This document shows, piece after piece, positions 10,174 through 19,604 of a stretch of 44,257 nucleotides of DNA. The translations under genes were made by a program, and so were the position numbers. The stretch is taken from positions 31,232 to 75,488 of the forward strand of contig JACPIY010000019.1 of assembly GCA_016187835.1 (NCBI GenBank), written 5' to 3'. Source of the stretch: Deltaproteobacteria bacterium (GTDB lineage: Bacteria; Desulfobacterota_D; UBA1144; Nemesobacterales; CSP1-2). The notes below the pieces were generated by a model. That model was not told the DNA's origin and searched no databases. It was given only the letters and a program-made list of their open reading frames with translations. Each line of letters opens with the position of its first letter. Within the stretch, counting starts at the first letter, position 1.

Positions 10174-11556
10174 TCATTCAATCAACGTTGAATCGCTAAA
10201 CACAGGATTGTTTATTATTGGGTTATTAAAGAAAAAGACAGACCCGAAGGGAAACGAATTAAAGAACGGAGAGAAAAATACTGGGCGAAATACAAATGGA
10301 TCGAATAGAGGTGAAGGAATAAGTGGAATAAACGGAGAAGTAACGAAAAAGGAATTGGGAAGAGTACTAAAAGTAAAAAACGGAGAGAGAACAAGCGCGC
10401 GAAATACAAATGGGTTAAACGCGAACAAGAAAGTAGACTGTGGGAAAATGAAAAACGGAGAAACAAAGAAATGGTGGTGGTGAAAATGATGATGGAATCC
10501 CTCATGGTGGCTGTTACCATGAAAATTAGTTGTTGCCACAGAACTATTGCCAACTATTAACCCACGGCTAGATCTTAGGGAATTATTGGTTTGTGGTATC
10601 GCAGGTTTTGCAGCGATCTTTGGGGCCGACGACAAGGTATTTTTTAAACTCGTAGAGGCGGTAGCAAGAGTCTCATTTGTATTTGATAGCAATGCCTTTG
10701 AATTTACCTTTTTACCGTCAATGAAAACAATCGTCTCCCTACCTTTACGAAACGAAGTGACGTTATTGGAAAAATGCGAGACTCCAGTTTCATTATCAAC
10801 CCAATGAGATATCTCTGTTCTTACGGCGGAGGAATTAGAAAAGTTAGACGGAGTTCTATTTATTCCACCTTCAACTATTTCCGTATTTGTTAATGAGCCA
10901 GGACTAATATTGTTGATTCTAGTAACCGCGGAAAACCCTCTTAAATTTACTCCTCTGGATGTGGAAACTGTTTTTATACTATTTGCAGGTTTGTTATTTA
11001 TTTCGCTTTCTTTAAAAGTTGAACTGGTTTTACTCCTGAGCGGTATAACGGCCGTATTATGTTTACCTTTTGTTATAGCTTCACCTTGTAAAGAACTACG
11101 ACTGTTATTCGTATTAAACGACCTGTGATTAAAACTTCTGGTAGGAATATTAACCGATTTAACCAAATTCCCTCTTGTATTAACAAAATTTTGAGAGTGA
11201 GCAGAAATGGGGGTATTTAATGTGGAGGGTGTTAGATTTGAATTATTGCTGAATGTTGGGCTGTTTGTACTAGAAAAACCTGGACTAAAACCTCTATGAC
11301 CAATTCCTCTTCCATTAACAATCCGATTGCCAATACTTCCCTTTCTAAAATTCAAACTTCCGCGAGTTGAATTTATAGTTCCTCTAGTACCAAATACCCC
11401 TCTAAAGGCTGGAACTGTATTTCCGCTGCTAAAACCTTTAGCACCAAAGCCGGAACTTCCTCTAAGCCCATTTGCTCTAAAACTTTGGGATTGAACTAAA
11501 GCAGGTGAAAATGCAATTAAAACAGAAACTATTAAGGTTAGGCATATTTTTCCCAT
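10174..11556 (-). CDS. Secreted low-complexity protein with a His cluster and a Phe/Pro-rich tail
   Basis: This is a 460-residue protein with a clear signal peptide (residues 1-23, LTLIVSVLIAFSPALVQSQ). AAGGAGGGG precedes the ATG at normal spacing. The mature part up to about residue 250 is rich in Ser, Asn, Gly, Arg and Thr. At about 255-290 it contains SHWVDNETGVSHFSNN, which resembles the short DUF4124 motif. A His cluster (HHEGFHHHFHHHH) lies at about 347-362. The last ~95 residues are extremely Phe/Pro-rich and contain two imperfect copies of a unit (NPFVFRALVLSPFFTF and DPFVFRPVFFSPFFNSF). I do not recognise a family. Secretion is supported; metal binding through the His cluster is only an inference. 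The tail could have drifted after loss of constraint. Confidence 0.65.
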   Translation of the reverse strand: MGKICLTLIVSVLIAFSPALVQSQSFRANGLRGSSGFGAKGFSSGNTVPAFRGVFGTRGTINSTRGSLNFRKGSIGNRIVNGRGIGHRGFSPGFSSTNSPTFSNNSNLTPSTLNTPISAHSQNFVNTRGNLVKSVNIPTRSFNHRSFNTNNSRSSLQGEAITKGKHNTAVIPLRSKTSSTFKESEINNKPANSIKTVSTSRGVNLRGFSAVTRINNISPGSLTNTEIVEGGINRTPSNFSNSSAVRTEISHWVDNETGVSHFSNNVTSFRKGRETIVFIDGKKVNSKALLSNTNETLATASTSLKNTLSSAPKIAAKPAIPQTNNSLRSSRGLIVGNSSVATTNFHGNSHHEGFHHHFHHHHFFVSPFFIFPQSTFLFAFNPFVFRALVLSPFFTFSTLPNSFFVTSPFIPLIPSPLFDPFVFRPVFFSPFFNSFPFGSVFFFNNPIINNPVFSDSTLIE

Positions 11557-11773
11557 CCGCTTGCCCCTCCTTAAATTATTATTAAAGGCTTCTTACATCA
11601 TATTATAACAAATTCGATGCAAGTAATATAACCTTTTTTTCAAAACAGAGGGCGAAATAATAGACTATAGAACTAAAGTCCTATACCGATATAAAAAACA
11701 TCAGGCTTTTCACTCAAAAAATCTCACCAAGGTCTAATTGACCGCTATAGGCTTAGAGGAGATATTAGTTATT

Positions 11774-11944
11774 ATGGAGCAGCATATAATAAAAGAAATG
11801 CACGAAACCACCTTTTATTTAATCGTTTTCGTTACCTCTATTTGTATCATCTTACACTACTATGTTCTCCCATCGGTTAGGAGGGCAATATTTCTTGATA
11901 ATTCAACACGCGACTCGGATAAACTCAAAGAGCCGAAACTTTAA
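11774..11944 (+). CDS. Small single-span membrane protein, unidentified
   Basis: From ATG 11774 a 56-residue protein is encoded with one hydrophobic span (FYLIVFVTSICIILHYYVL) followed by a charged tail ending KLKEPKL. AGAGGAGA at 11755-11762 could serve as a ribosome-binding site, though about 11 bases away. A TTG at 11738 would extend the frame by 12 residues. No homologue is recognised. It stands alone in an AT-rich stretch; the neighbouring gaps 11557-11737 and 11945-12100 show no other gene. Confidence 0.4.
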   Translation: MEQHIIKEMHETTFYLIVFVTSICIILHYYVLPSVRRAIFLDNSTRDSDKLKEPKL

Positions 11945-12100
11945 TAAAAACATACGAGAAAGTGATTGCACTTGAGGATACTAAATAACTTTCTGTCATA
12001 AAAAATACCACTAATAAGTGTTAATCTTTGTTCATTCAAGCAAGTTCTCTCATGTTATATTATTTAAGATTATATAGGAGAACATCAAAAGGAGGGAATT

Positions 12101-12367
12101 GTGTCACCTTTTATATTTATGCCCTGCGAATGCGGTAAAAGCATTCATGTATACATTCCAAAAGAAAAGTTTTTTAAAGAAAAAATAGAGGTATCAAGCT
12201 GGCAAGAAGAATATTCAGAGAAAGTGAAAGCAGAGAAATTTGAAGAGGCAAAAAGACTCGCCGAGAGACTCAAGGCTGAATTTGTAGATGCCAGGGATTC
12301 GGAAAATATAACCTGTTCAAATTGCGGTAAGGTTCATCCGTTTTCTGAACTCAAACAGGAAAGATAG
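12101..12367 (+). CDS. Small protein with paired cysteine motifs (zinc-ribbon-like) and a charged helix
   Basis: The 88-residue protein has CECGK near residue 9 and CSNCGK near residue 75, two cysteine pairs that could together bind one zinc ion. Between them lies a charged helix (EKVKAEKFEEAKRLAERLK) that recalls the UVR-type helical hairpin found next to cysteine pairs in McsA-like proteins, though the match is weak. The GTG start has AGGAGG 5-10 bases upstream, a strong site. No operon partner is present. A GC-rich hairpin (GGAACC 12374-12379 with GGTTCC 12387-12392) follows the stop and may end the transcript, but it lacks a T-run. Confidence 0.65.
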   Translation: MSPFIFMPCECGKSIHVYIPKEKFFKEKIEVSSWQEEYSEKVKAEKFEEAKRLAERLKAEFVDARDSENITCSNCGKVHPFSELKQER

Positions 12368-12454
12368 TTGATAGGAACCACCTGCCGGTTCCCCTACCCT
12401 ACATCTGTTTTATCTACAAATTAAAGAGCCCTTTTTGAAATTAAGTACAAAAGC

Positions 12455-12736
12455 CTACTTAACTACCCTGATTCCCCTCCAAAACCCAACGTAGTTCTTT
12501 ATCTCTTTGGCTGCTTCCTTTGGTTCGGTATAATACCAGGCGGCGTCCTTGTTAACCTCCCCATTAACTGCAATGCTGTAATAACTGGCTACCCCCTTCC
12601 AAGAGCATATTGTATGTGTTTCACTTTGACGAAAATATTCCTTTTTGATGCTCTCCGGGGGAAAGTAATGGTTACCCTCAACAAGAATCGAATCTTCACT
12701 CTCTGCTAAAACCGTATCTTTCCACACAGCTTTCAT
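12455..12736 (-). CDS. DUF427 family protein
   Basis: The 93-residue protein matches the DUF427 family: KAVWKDTVLAES at the start, VEGNHYFPPESI, then THTICSWKGVASYYSI and AAWYYTEPKEAAKEIKNYVG. The TxCxWKG motif is the family hallmark. The biochemical role of DUF427 is not established. It is transcribed alone, convergent with the small zinc-ribbon gene. The upstream gap to comM holds a direct repeat of TTGTTTATAAA (about 12846 and 12867) and nothing else recognisable. Confidence 0.85.
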   Translation of the reverse strand: MKAVWKDTVLAESEDSILVEGNHYFPPESIKKEYFRQSETHTICSWKGVASYYSIAVNGEVNKDAAWYYTEPKEAAKEIKNYVGFWRGIRVVK

Positions 12737-12899
12737 ATTGTTCTCCTAATAAAAATTAGAAGCACTCGCCCGATAGTTTTTGATTGATAGTTTTTGTATC
12801 TTTGGGAATTCCAGCATTTACTTTAGCCCTTACATGTAAGGACATTGTTTATAAACGGAAAGTCTTGTTTATAAATAGGATACCGAAATTACCTTTTCG

Positions 12900-14429
12900 T
12901 TAAATCAAATTTCTATCAAGTGTTCTATACTGAATAGCTTCTGATATATGATGAGAGAGAACCGTTTCGGATTCATCAAGGTCCGCAATGGTACGTGCAA
13001 CTTTAAGTATCCTATCATAGGCTCTGGCGCTAAGACCAAGCCTGTCAATTGCGGTCTCAAGAAGTTTGAGTCCAGACTCGTCGGGCTTTGAAAATTTTCT
13101 TATATATCTCGAAGACATTTGAGCGTTTGAGTGAATCCCTGTTTTTCCAAATCTCTTTCTCTGCTTCTCACGCGCACGGTTTACACGCTCCCTAATATCA
13201 GACGAACCCTCCCCTCCCGACTCACTTGAAAGCTCCTTGTATCTTACGGGAGGAACCTCTATATGAATATCAATCCTATCGAGAAGAGGACCTGAAACCT
13301 TTGCTCTATATCTTTGAATCTGAATAGGAGAACACGTACATTCCTTATGCGGATCCCCTAAGTATCCACACGGGCACGGATTCATAGCGGCAACCAGCAT
13401 AAAACTTGCCGGATAAGTGATTGAAGTAACCGCTCTTGATATCGTTACCTTGCCATCTTCTAGGGGTTGACGCATGACCTCAAGAACGTTTTTTCTAAAC
13501 TCGGGAAGTTCATCCAGAAAGAGAACGCCGTTGTGCCCTAGGCTTACCTCACCCGGCCTTGGCACGGCCCCTCCCCCGATAAGACCCGCATCGCTTATAG
13601 TGTGATGAGGCGAACGAAAGGGTCTTGTAGCAATAAGAGCAGAGTTATTGGAAAGAAGACCCGAAACTGAATAGATTTTCGTTGTTTCCAGTGCCTCTTC
13701 AAAACCCATATCGGGAAGAATGGTAGGAAGGCGTCTGGCAAGCATAGTCTTTCCTGTTCCTGGTGAACCTATCATGAGAACGTTATGCCCGCCGCTTGCC
13801 GCAACTTCCAAAGCGCGTTTTACATGCTCCTGCCCTTTTACCTCCTGAAAGTCAATTTGATATTCACGGCTTTGATTGAATAATTGGTTAAGATCAATAT
13901 CAGTGGGTCTAATCTCTCTAATACCTGAGAGAAACTCTACGATTTCAGGCAGATATTCAACAGCCAAGACCTCTATTCCGTCTACGACCGCTGCTTCTTC
14001 TGCGTTTTCCTTTGGTAGTATTATTCCCTTATGCCCCGAATCGCGCGCGCGAATACCCGTAGGAAGCGCTCCTCTTACGGCTTTTATTCTCCCATCCAGA
14101 GACAGTTCTCCAATGATTATATAATCGTTTAGCTTATCCGGACTTAACAACCCTGTTGCAGAGAGAATCCCTATTGCAATCGGAAGATCAAAAGCAGAGC
14201 CTTCTTTTCTTATATCAGCAGGAGCAAGGTTCACGGTGATTCTTTTTTGAGGGAAATCATAGCCGCAGTTTTTTATCGCAGCCTTTACTCTTTCTTTGCT
14301 CTCTTTTACCGCACCTTCGGGAAGTCCGACTGTAGAGAACTGTGGAAATCCAAAAGCAATGTCCACTTCTACCTCTACCACATAAGCATCAATTCCGAAA
14401 ACAGCGCTGCTTAAGACTTTGGAAATCAT
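12900..14429 (-). CDS. comM: YifB/ComM family Mg-chelatase-like AAA+ ATPase
   Basis: ComM is a hexameric helicase that promotes branch migration during natural transformation. I start it at ATG 14427-14429 ([16 protein letters not shown]), where the family normally begins; the frame extends 30 residues further upstream without family similarity. This gives about 509 residues. An N-terminal LonC-like domain ([20 protein letters not shown]) is followed by the AAA+ core with P-loop [10 protein letters not shown] near 217, [12 protein letters not shown] as Walker B and a C-terminal Mg-chelatase part ([39 protein letters not shown]). It is a single-gene unit; comF for the same process lies elsewhere in this window. 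Confidence 0.93.
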   Translation of the reverse strand: MISKVLSSAVFGIDAYVVEVEVDIAFGFPQFSTVGLPEGAVKESKERVKAAIKNCGYDFPQKRITVNLAPADIRKEGSAFDLPIAIGILSATGLLSPDKLNDYIIIGELSLDGRIKAVRGALPTGIRARDSGHKGIILPKENAEEAAVVDGIEVLAVEYLPEIVEFLSGIREIRPTDIDLNQLFNQSREYQIDFQEVKGQEHVKRALEVAASGGHNVLMIGSPGTGKTMLARRLPTILPDMGFEEALETTKIYSVSGLLSNNSALIATRPFRSPHHTISDAGLIGGGAVPRPGEVSLGHNGVLFLDELPEFRKNVLEVMRQPLEDGKVTISRAVTSITYPASFMLVAAMNPCPCGYLGDPHKECTCSPIQIQRYRAKVSGPLLDRIDIHIEVPPVRYKELSSESGGEGSSDIRERVNRAREKQRKRFGKTGIHSNAQMSSRYIRKFSKPDESGLKLLETAIDRLGLSARAYDRILKVARTIADLDESETVLSHHISEAIQYRTLDRNLI

Positions 14430-14708
14430 AACTGGTTTGCCTATATTATAACCCCAGTTGCCTGTTATAGTGCACGTGTAATAGGTAAAGTATAAAGAAG
14501 ACGAATCAGGCTGAGACAAAATTTAAGAGCACTTTCTCTGTTGCATTGTCCTAGCCTAGCTTTCTATTTAATATCAAGTCAGGCAACGCTTACGCGCGAG
14601 ACATAATCCATTGTTACTCAATGCTACTACTTGTCTTTGTCTTCACCTAGTCCAAGTAATATAATCGTTTTAGGGCCTCGAGGGTAAGGGACTATAAGGG
14701 TGGCGGGT

Positions 14709-15850
14709 ATGGATTTTGAATTTAGCGAAGAGCAAAAAATATTTAAAGAAGTGGCGAGGGATTTTGCCGAGAAGGAGATAGGGCCTTTAGTGGAAAAATA
14801 TGAAAAAGAATAAAGATTTCCTCTCGAGCTTTTTCCCAAACTAGGCGAGATGGGATTCCTTGGAATAGTGTTTCCGGAAGAATACGGCGGGGCCGGAGCA
14901 GATAAGGTAACGGAAAGTCTTTTTGTAGAGGAGATAGGGCGAATATGCGCTGGTATAGCTATGGGTACAAATGCTCATGTAGGACATGGTTGCCTTCCCA
15001 TCTGCAAATTTGGAACGGAAGAGCAGAAGCAAAAATACCTTGTTCCGGGTCTTGCCGGAGAGAAAATAGGCGCACTTGCGCTTACTGAACCTGAAGCTGG
15101 CTCCAATGCAACGGGTATAGAAAGCGAGGCAGTTAAGGAGAAGGGGAAATACATTCTGAACGGCAAAAAAACTTGGATCGGTAATGCTCCAATAACCGAC
15201 TTCGTAGTCGTAGCCGCCTATACGGATAAAGATAAAGCGGCAGAGGGTATTAGCCTTTTTATAGTTGAGAAGGATTTTCCAGGTTTTAAGGTTACAAAAA
15301 AGTTAGATAAAGTCGGTCACAAGGCATCTGACCACGGAGAGATTGCCTTTGAGAATTGTGAAGTGCCTGAAGAAAACCTTCTTGGAGGAGATGAGGGAAG
15401 GTTTGGCGAACTTATGGACACTCTAATCAGTGCGAGGATCACACCCATGCAGTTAAATCCGTCGGTCTGGCTCAAGCGGCCTTCGAATATGCTCTTAGGT
15501 ACTCGAAAGAAAGAGAAGCATTTGGACATCCTATTTGTAAATTTCAGGCTATAAGCTTCAAACTCGCGGAAATGGCTACAAAAATAGAAACAGCTAGACT
15601 CTTGGCGTTCAAAGCCGCTTGGGTATATAACCGAGGAAAAAAAATGTGTCAAGGAGGCTTCTATGGCTAAGCTTTACGCTTCAGAAGTAGTACAGTGGGT
15701 AGCCCCCGAGGCTGTGCAGGTTCTTGGCGGAATGGATATGGAGTAGAGTTTCCCGTGGAAAGATACTACAGGGACGCTCTTGTTGCCTCTATTACTGAGG
15801 GAACCTCTGAAATTCAACGTATAATCATTGGGCGCGAATTAGGAATCTAA
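14709..15850 (+). pseudogene. Acyl-CoA dehydrogenase, inactivated by a nonsense codon and three frameshifts
   Basis: The intact ancestor was a FAD-dependent acyl-CoA dehydrogenase of about 380 residues, the first step of beta-oxidation or branched-chain degradation. The start MDFEFSEEQKIFKEVARDFA at 14709 runs into TAA at 14811-14813. The same frame then continues with FPLELFPKLGEMGFLG, ALTEPEAGSNATG and ILNGKKTWIGNA. Register is lost near 15449 (apparent loss of one G), where GLAQAAFEYALRYSKEREAF appears in another frame. It is lost again in an eight-A run at 15637-15644 and near 15734. The last fragment has the catalytic-base region ITEGTSEIQRIIIGREL and ends at 15850. Four lesions in one gene, with most neighbours intact, argue for a true pseudogene. 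Confidence 0.88.
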
Positions 15851-15889
15851 TGACCACGGACAAATACAATTCTTGACTTTCAACACTTT

Positions 15890-16378
15890 TCATGACCAAG
15901 GCTCTCTGTAGTAATAAACAAAATTAGCCACCTGCGGCCTCTCAGTCCATCCAAGCTTTTTGTAAAATCCACTTTTATATGATGTCTTATCCTTTCCATT
16001 TGTGAGCATAAGCCTCTTGCACCCGCGCCTCTTCCCCTCCTCCATGACTGCTTCTACAAGCATTTTACCCGCACCTTTGCCGCTTGCATTAGGACTTACA
16101 AACACATCCGATACATAACCCTTCCAGCCTCCAAGCATTACAAAAGGAACCCAGTGGACATTGGTAAACCCAACCACATTATCTTTTTCAGCCACTGCTA
16201 CAAGTACCGTGTGCCCGCCTTTGTCCTTCTCACAGTGACGAAGAAGCTCGGCTATGGGTTTAGATACTTCTTTAAGAGGAAGTACGTTCCTTCTTTCAGA
16301 CCAGCCTATCTCTCTTAAAATTATCGCCATTGCCTCGGCATCCTCAGCTCTTGCCTCTCTTATTGTTATCTTCGTCAT
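15890..16378 (-). CDS. GNAT family N-acetyltransferase
   Basis: The 162-residue protein has the GNAT fold pattern: ITIREARAEDAEAMAIILRE at the start, a central strand (VVGFTNVHWVPF), the acetyl-CoA pyrophosphate loop VSPNASGKGAGKMLVEAV (Q/RxxGxG/A type) and a C-terminal SGFYKKLGW. It would transfer an acetyl group to an amine. The substrate cannot be read from the sequence. It is oriented against the acyl-CoA dehydrogenase pseudogene and shares direction with the epimerase gene behind it. Confidence 0.88.
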   Translation of the reverse strand: MTKITIREARAEDAEAMAIILREIGWSERRNVLPLKEVSKPIAELLRHCEKDKGGHTVLVAVAEKDNVVGFTNVHWVPFVMLGGWKGYVSDVFVSPNASGKGAGKMLVEAVMEEGKRRGCKRLMLTNGKDKTSYKSGFYKKLGWTERPQVANFVYYYREPWS

Positions 16379-16426
16379 TGATTAGATATCTCCCTCCGTT
16401 TTTATCCAGACACAAATACAACTACT

Positions 16427-16473
16427 GGTATTAGGTATTGATTTTCGTTTTTTACCCTAATACCCAACACCTA
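16427..16473. repeat. Imperfect palindrome of TAGGTATTG-type units
   Basis: GGTATTAGG (16427-16435) is complementary to CCTAATACC (16456-16464), and TAGGTATTG (16432-16440) nearly matches the complement of CAACACCTA (16465-16473). The element sits in the gap between the GNAT and epimerase genes, which holds no other feature. Confidence 0.45.
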
Positions 16474-16549
16474 AAACCCTAGCACCTGAAATTATTCCAT
16501 AGAGGGTCAATCCACAACTTAATACACATAATTACACCATTTGATTTTC

Positions 16550-17581
16550 TCATAGTCTTAAAAGTCCTTCTATTCCACCCATGCTTTTAACCCAATCTTC
16601 GAGTTGCCTGAGTCCTTCCTCTAAACCTATAATGGGTTGGTAACTCAGCTCTCTATTTGCTTTCTCAATGCTGTATGTTCTGCTTCCTGCAATCGCGGCA
16701 ACGGCAAATCTGGTTAAAACCGGTGGGTTTTCAGATTTTGTTATGCGAGCAATCAGCTCAAACACGGAAGCTAGCCCGTAGGCAATTTTATAGGGAACGG
16801 ATATTTTAGGAGACCAACCTATCCCGGTTGCTTTAAGAAGCAGGGAAAGAAATTCCAGATGTTTTATTCTTTTGTCGTCGTTTATGAAATAGATATTTCC
16901 GGCCGCATTCTCGCTTTCACCCGCAAGAATTATGCCTTGAATAAGGTTTTCTACATGACAGGGTGAAATCAATCCATCCCCGCTTCCCACAGAAAGGAGC
17001 ATTCCTTTCCTTGCCACTTTTACAATCCTAGGCAGTATAACGGTGTCTCCTGCGCCCCACACACCTGAAGGTCTTATGATAACAGTCTCTAAGCCGGTGT
17101 CTCTAAAAAACCTCATTACTACCCTTTCCGCCTCTGCTTTTGATTCGTTGTAGTAGTCGTTGTAACTCCCAGGATAAGGGTAGCTTTCATCTATATCTAC
17201 CATATTATGAACATTCCAAAAATCGGACTTCCATAGAACCGATGACGTACTCATATAGACAAATCTCTTAACACCTGCCTCTTGGGATGCTCTAAGCAAA
17301 TCCCGCGTCCCTTCTACATTCATTTTGTAAAATTCCTCTTTTTCTCCCCAATCTGATACCATCGCTGCCAGGTGATAGACGACATCACCGTCTTTTGTAA
17401 GCTCCTTAAAAGAACCTGGGTCGGAGAGATCGCCATAACACAGTTCGACCCCCAATTTGGCGAGCTCTTCAACTCTGCTGGTCTTTCTCACCAAACACCT
17501 GATTTCGCGATCTCTGGAGATCAAAGCGGCCGCAAGTTTTCCGCCTATAAACCCGGTCCCTCCCGTTAAAATTGCTTTCAT
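16550..17581 (-). CDS. NAD(P)-dependent epimerase/dehydratase (extended SDR)
   Basis: The 343-residue protein starts with the dinucleotide-binding fold TGGTGFIGGKLAAAL, followed by YGDLSDPGSF and VVYHLAAMVSDWGE. The catalytic Tyr and Lys are in YNDYYNESKAEAERVVM (YxxxK), preceded by FVYMSTSSVLW. VIIRPSGVWGAGD completes the pattern of dihydroflavonol-reductase/3-beta-hydroxysteroid-type extended SDRs. Likely substrates are a sterol-like, sugar-nucleotide or ketone compound; this is not resolvable here. ATG 17579-17581 is the natural start. It has no close operon partner. Confidence 0.9.
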   Translation of the reverse strand: MKAILTGGTGFIGGKLAAALISRDREIRCLVRKTSRVEELAKLGVELCYGDLSDPGSFKELTKDGDVVYHLAAMVSDWGEKEEFYKMNVEGTRDLLRASQEAGVKRFVYMSTSSVLWKSDFWNVHNMVDIDESYPYPGSYNDYYNESKAEAERVVMRFFRDTGLETVIIRPSGVWGAGDTVILPRIVKVARKGMLLSVGSGDGLISPCHVENLIQGIILAGESENAAGNIYFINDDKRIKHLEFLSLLLKATGIGWSPKISVPYKIAYGLASVFELIARITKSENPPVLTRFAVAAIAGSRTYSIEKANRELSYQPIIGLEEGLRQLEDWVKSMGGIEGLLRL

Positions 17582-17706
17582 TCTATTTATCCCGTTTGTT
17601 CAGTTATAATATCTCACTAAAACTATTATACACTTTCCGAGTTCATATACGTGGTTAAAATCAATAAACTCCTATTCATTGATAAGATAGTTAAGGAGAT
17701 ATATAT

Positions 17707-18365
17707 ATGTTGAAATCCGCTACTTATCAAGCGTGTCCAATGAAGATAATAATGTTAGCGACATTCTTCCTTAGCGGCTGCCAGGGTGCATATTTTAAGA
17801 CAATGGAAAAGCTCGGCTATCAGAAAAGAGAGTTACTCGTAGCCCGTGTGAAAGAGCGCGTCAGAGTCAGGAAGAAGCCAAGGAGCAATTTCAATCGGCT
17901 CTTGAAAAGTTTAGTGCTGTCCTGAATTTCAAGGGTGGCGAACTGCAAGAAAAATACGACAAGCTCAAGGCGGAGCTTGATGGCAGCGAGTCCAAAGCCA
18001 CCGCCGTGCGGGAGCATATTGACGATGTCGAAGATGTAGCGGAGGCGCTTTTCGATGAATGGCAATCAGAACTGGATCAGTATTCTGATGACAACCTGCG
18101 TAGAGCAAGTAAAAATAAGCTCGATGAGACGCGAAGAAGATACAAACAGTTAATCAGTGCAATGAAGCGTGCAGAAAAGAAGCTTGATCCCGTCCTTTCG
18201 GTTTTTCGAGATCAGGTGCTCTTTCTCAAGCACAATCTCAATGCTCAGGCTATCGCATCGCTGCAGGATGAGCTCGTTCCCATTGAAACGGACGTCGCCT
18301 CAGTCATTAGCGAAATGGAAGCTTCTATCAGAGAAGCCGATGCGTTTATCAAAGAAATGGGATGA
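17707..18365 (+). pseudogene. DUF2959 family lipoprotein, one frameshift
   Basis: The first part (ATG 17707, with AAGGAGAT just upstream) encodes a lipoprotein signal with lipobox FLSGC and then YFKTMEKLGYQKRELLVARV. This matches the start of DUF2959 proteins. Near 17854 the frame shifts and the family sequence continues in another frame as SQEEAKEQFQSALEKFSAV, then DVEDVAEALFDEWQSELDQY, FRDQVLFLKHNLNAQAIASL and EADAFIKEMG to the stop at 18365. Inserting one base (GA-n-GCG at 17854-17856) would restore a protein of about 220 residues with long coiled-coil helices. This is either a recent loss or a one-base sequence error. The family function is unknown. Confidence 0.85.
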
Positions 18366-18517
18366 GTATTAAATGATATTAAAAGCTTCTGAGAAAAGCC
18401 GGACTTGAGCCATTGACAATTACTCCAATGCTTAACACAACTTTTCTGCATTGTGTAAGATTTCGCAAACAGCAAACTGAAGGTTAATTAAGTAGAATTC
18501 AAATAGAGGAGCAGGAA

Positions 18518-18886
18518 ATGATTCCATACGCAGCTTACAAAGTGTTACACCTAATTGGCGTTATGTTTTTGTTGCTTTCGTTAGGTGCATATTTGATATT
18601 GTCAATGAACAAATCTGAGAGGGGCAGAAAGCTTGCGGCTATGACTCATGGGATATCGGTTCTTATAATACTGGTTGCGGGATTTGGACTCCTTGCACGC
18701 CTTGGATTCTTTGGTGCCAGCGGTTGGCCCCTTTGGGTATGGGTTAAGCTTATTATTTGGTTAATACTTGCCGTAATTATTGCACTTATCAAAAGAGTGC
18801 CTAGTCTCATACCTGTGTTATGGTTTTTGATACCGGCTTTGGCTGGACTTGCAGCGTATATGGCGGTTTACAAGATAGACTTTTAA
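18518..18886 (+). CDS. Small four-helix membrane protein, unidentified
   Basis: The 122-residue protein has four hydrophobic spans: LIGVMFLLLSLGAYLIL (about 11-28), GISVLIILVAGFGLLARLG (about 45-63), WVWVKLIIWLILAVIIALI (about 72-90) and PVLWFLIPALAGLAAYMAVY (about 98-117). Residues HLIGVMF and the WVKLIIW helix recall the SirB2/DUF2269-like small haem-protein-like membrane families, but I cannot assign it with confidence. GAGGAG precedes the ATG by seven bases. It is a single gene between the broken DUF2959 gene and convergent hpt. Confidence 0.75.
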   Translation: MIPYAAYKVLHLIGVMFLLLSLGAYLILSMNKSERGRKLAAMTHGISVLIILVAGFGLLARLGFFGASGWPLWVWVKLIIWLILAVIIALIKRVPSLIPVLWFLIPALAGLAAYMAVYKIDF

Positions 18887-18912
18887 TGAAATCTGTCATG
18901 GTTTAATCCAAA

Positions 18913-19449
18913 TTACTTACTTAAAATCTCCTCTTTAAGAACACCAATAAATGGAAGATTCCGATACCTCTGACCGTAGTCCATACCATAGCCAACTACA
19001 AATTCATCAGGTATTTCAAACCCTCCGTAATCAATAGTTGCATTCACAATGCGGCGCACCTTTTTATCGAGAAGAGCACATACACGAATATCAGCGGGTC
19101 TTCTTGCTTTCAGGGTCCCAAGGATATAGTTAAGCGTTAAACCCGTATCAATAATATCCTCAACAAGAATCACATGCCTATTCTCAATGCTCTTATCCAG
19201 GTCCTTTATAATTCTCACTACGCCCGTGTGAGTTTTTCCTGAATAACTGGAAATAGACAGGAAATCAAGCGTAATTGGGATAGAAATCTCTCGCATCAAA
19301 TCGCAGAGAAAAACGATTCCGCCCTGAAGCACAGTAACGAGCACAGGGTTCTTTCCACGGTAATCGCTTGATATTTTCTCTCCCAATTCCTTAATCCGCT
19401 TCCTTATTTCTTCTTCCTTGATTAGAATTTTCGCTATGTCCTCTTCCAC
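18913..19449 (-). CDS. hpt: Hypoxanthine phosphoribosyltransferase
   Basis: This is a purine salvage enzyme that joins hypoxanthine or guanine to PRPP, giving IMP or GMP. The 178-residue protein has the PRPP-binding loop VILVEDIIDTGLTLNYIL at about 94-111, preceded by VTVLQGGIVFLCDLMREI, and ends with VVGYGMDYGQRYRNLPFIG, the base-recognition segment. The start is GTG 19447-19449 with GGAGA eight bases upstream. It reads away from the orphan RNA at 19641-19809, which is on the opposite strand. Confidence 0.95.
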   Translation of the reverse strand: MEEDIAKILIKEEEIRKRIKELGEKISSDYRGKNPVLVTVLQGGIVFLCDLMREISIPITLDFLSISSYSGKTHTGVVRIIKDLDKSIENRHVILVEDIIDTGLTLNYILGTLKARRPADIRVCALLDKKVRRIVNATIDYGGFEIPDEFVVGYGMDYGQRYRNLPFIGVLKEEILSK

Positions 19450-19604
19450 TTTATTTTCTCCAAATCACTGGAAAGAACTCCAGTCTTTGCCTGACAGATA
19501 TGAATATACAATTTTCCAAGTGTGAATTTACACCTGGCTAAAAAATTATATTAGGTCATAACTCACTAAAAACAAATAACTTTCACTCCAGCGGAAAATT
19601 CTAC

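Noticed and set aside
9995-10483. Long plus-strand frame of 162 codons
   Set aside because: It is antisense to the secreted His/Phe-rich gene, has no ribosome-binding site and is low-complexity. The minus-strand frame has a signal peptide and a strong ribosome-binding site.
14850-15554. An intact 234-residue acyl-CoA dehydrogenase
   Set aside because: Family sequence extends before and after it, interrupted by a TAA and frameshifts. The fragment lacks the N-terminal helices and the C-terminal catalytic region.
18006-18365. A complete 119-residue gene
   Set aside because: It is the downstream part of the DUF2959 gene; the family sequence continues upstream in the same frame before the frameshift, and ATG 18006 has no ribosome-binding site.
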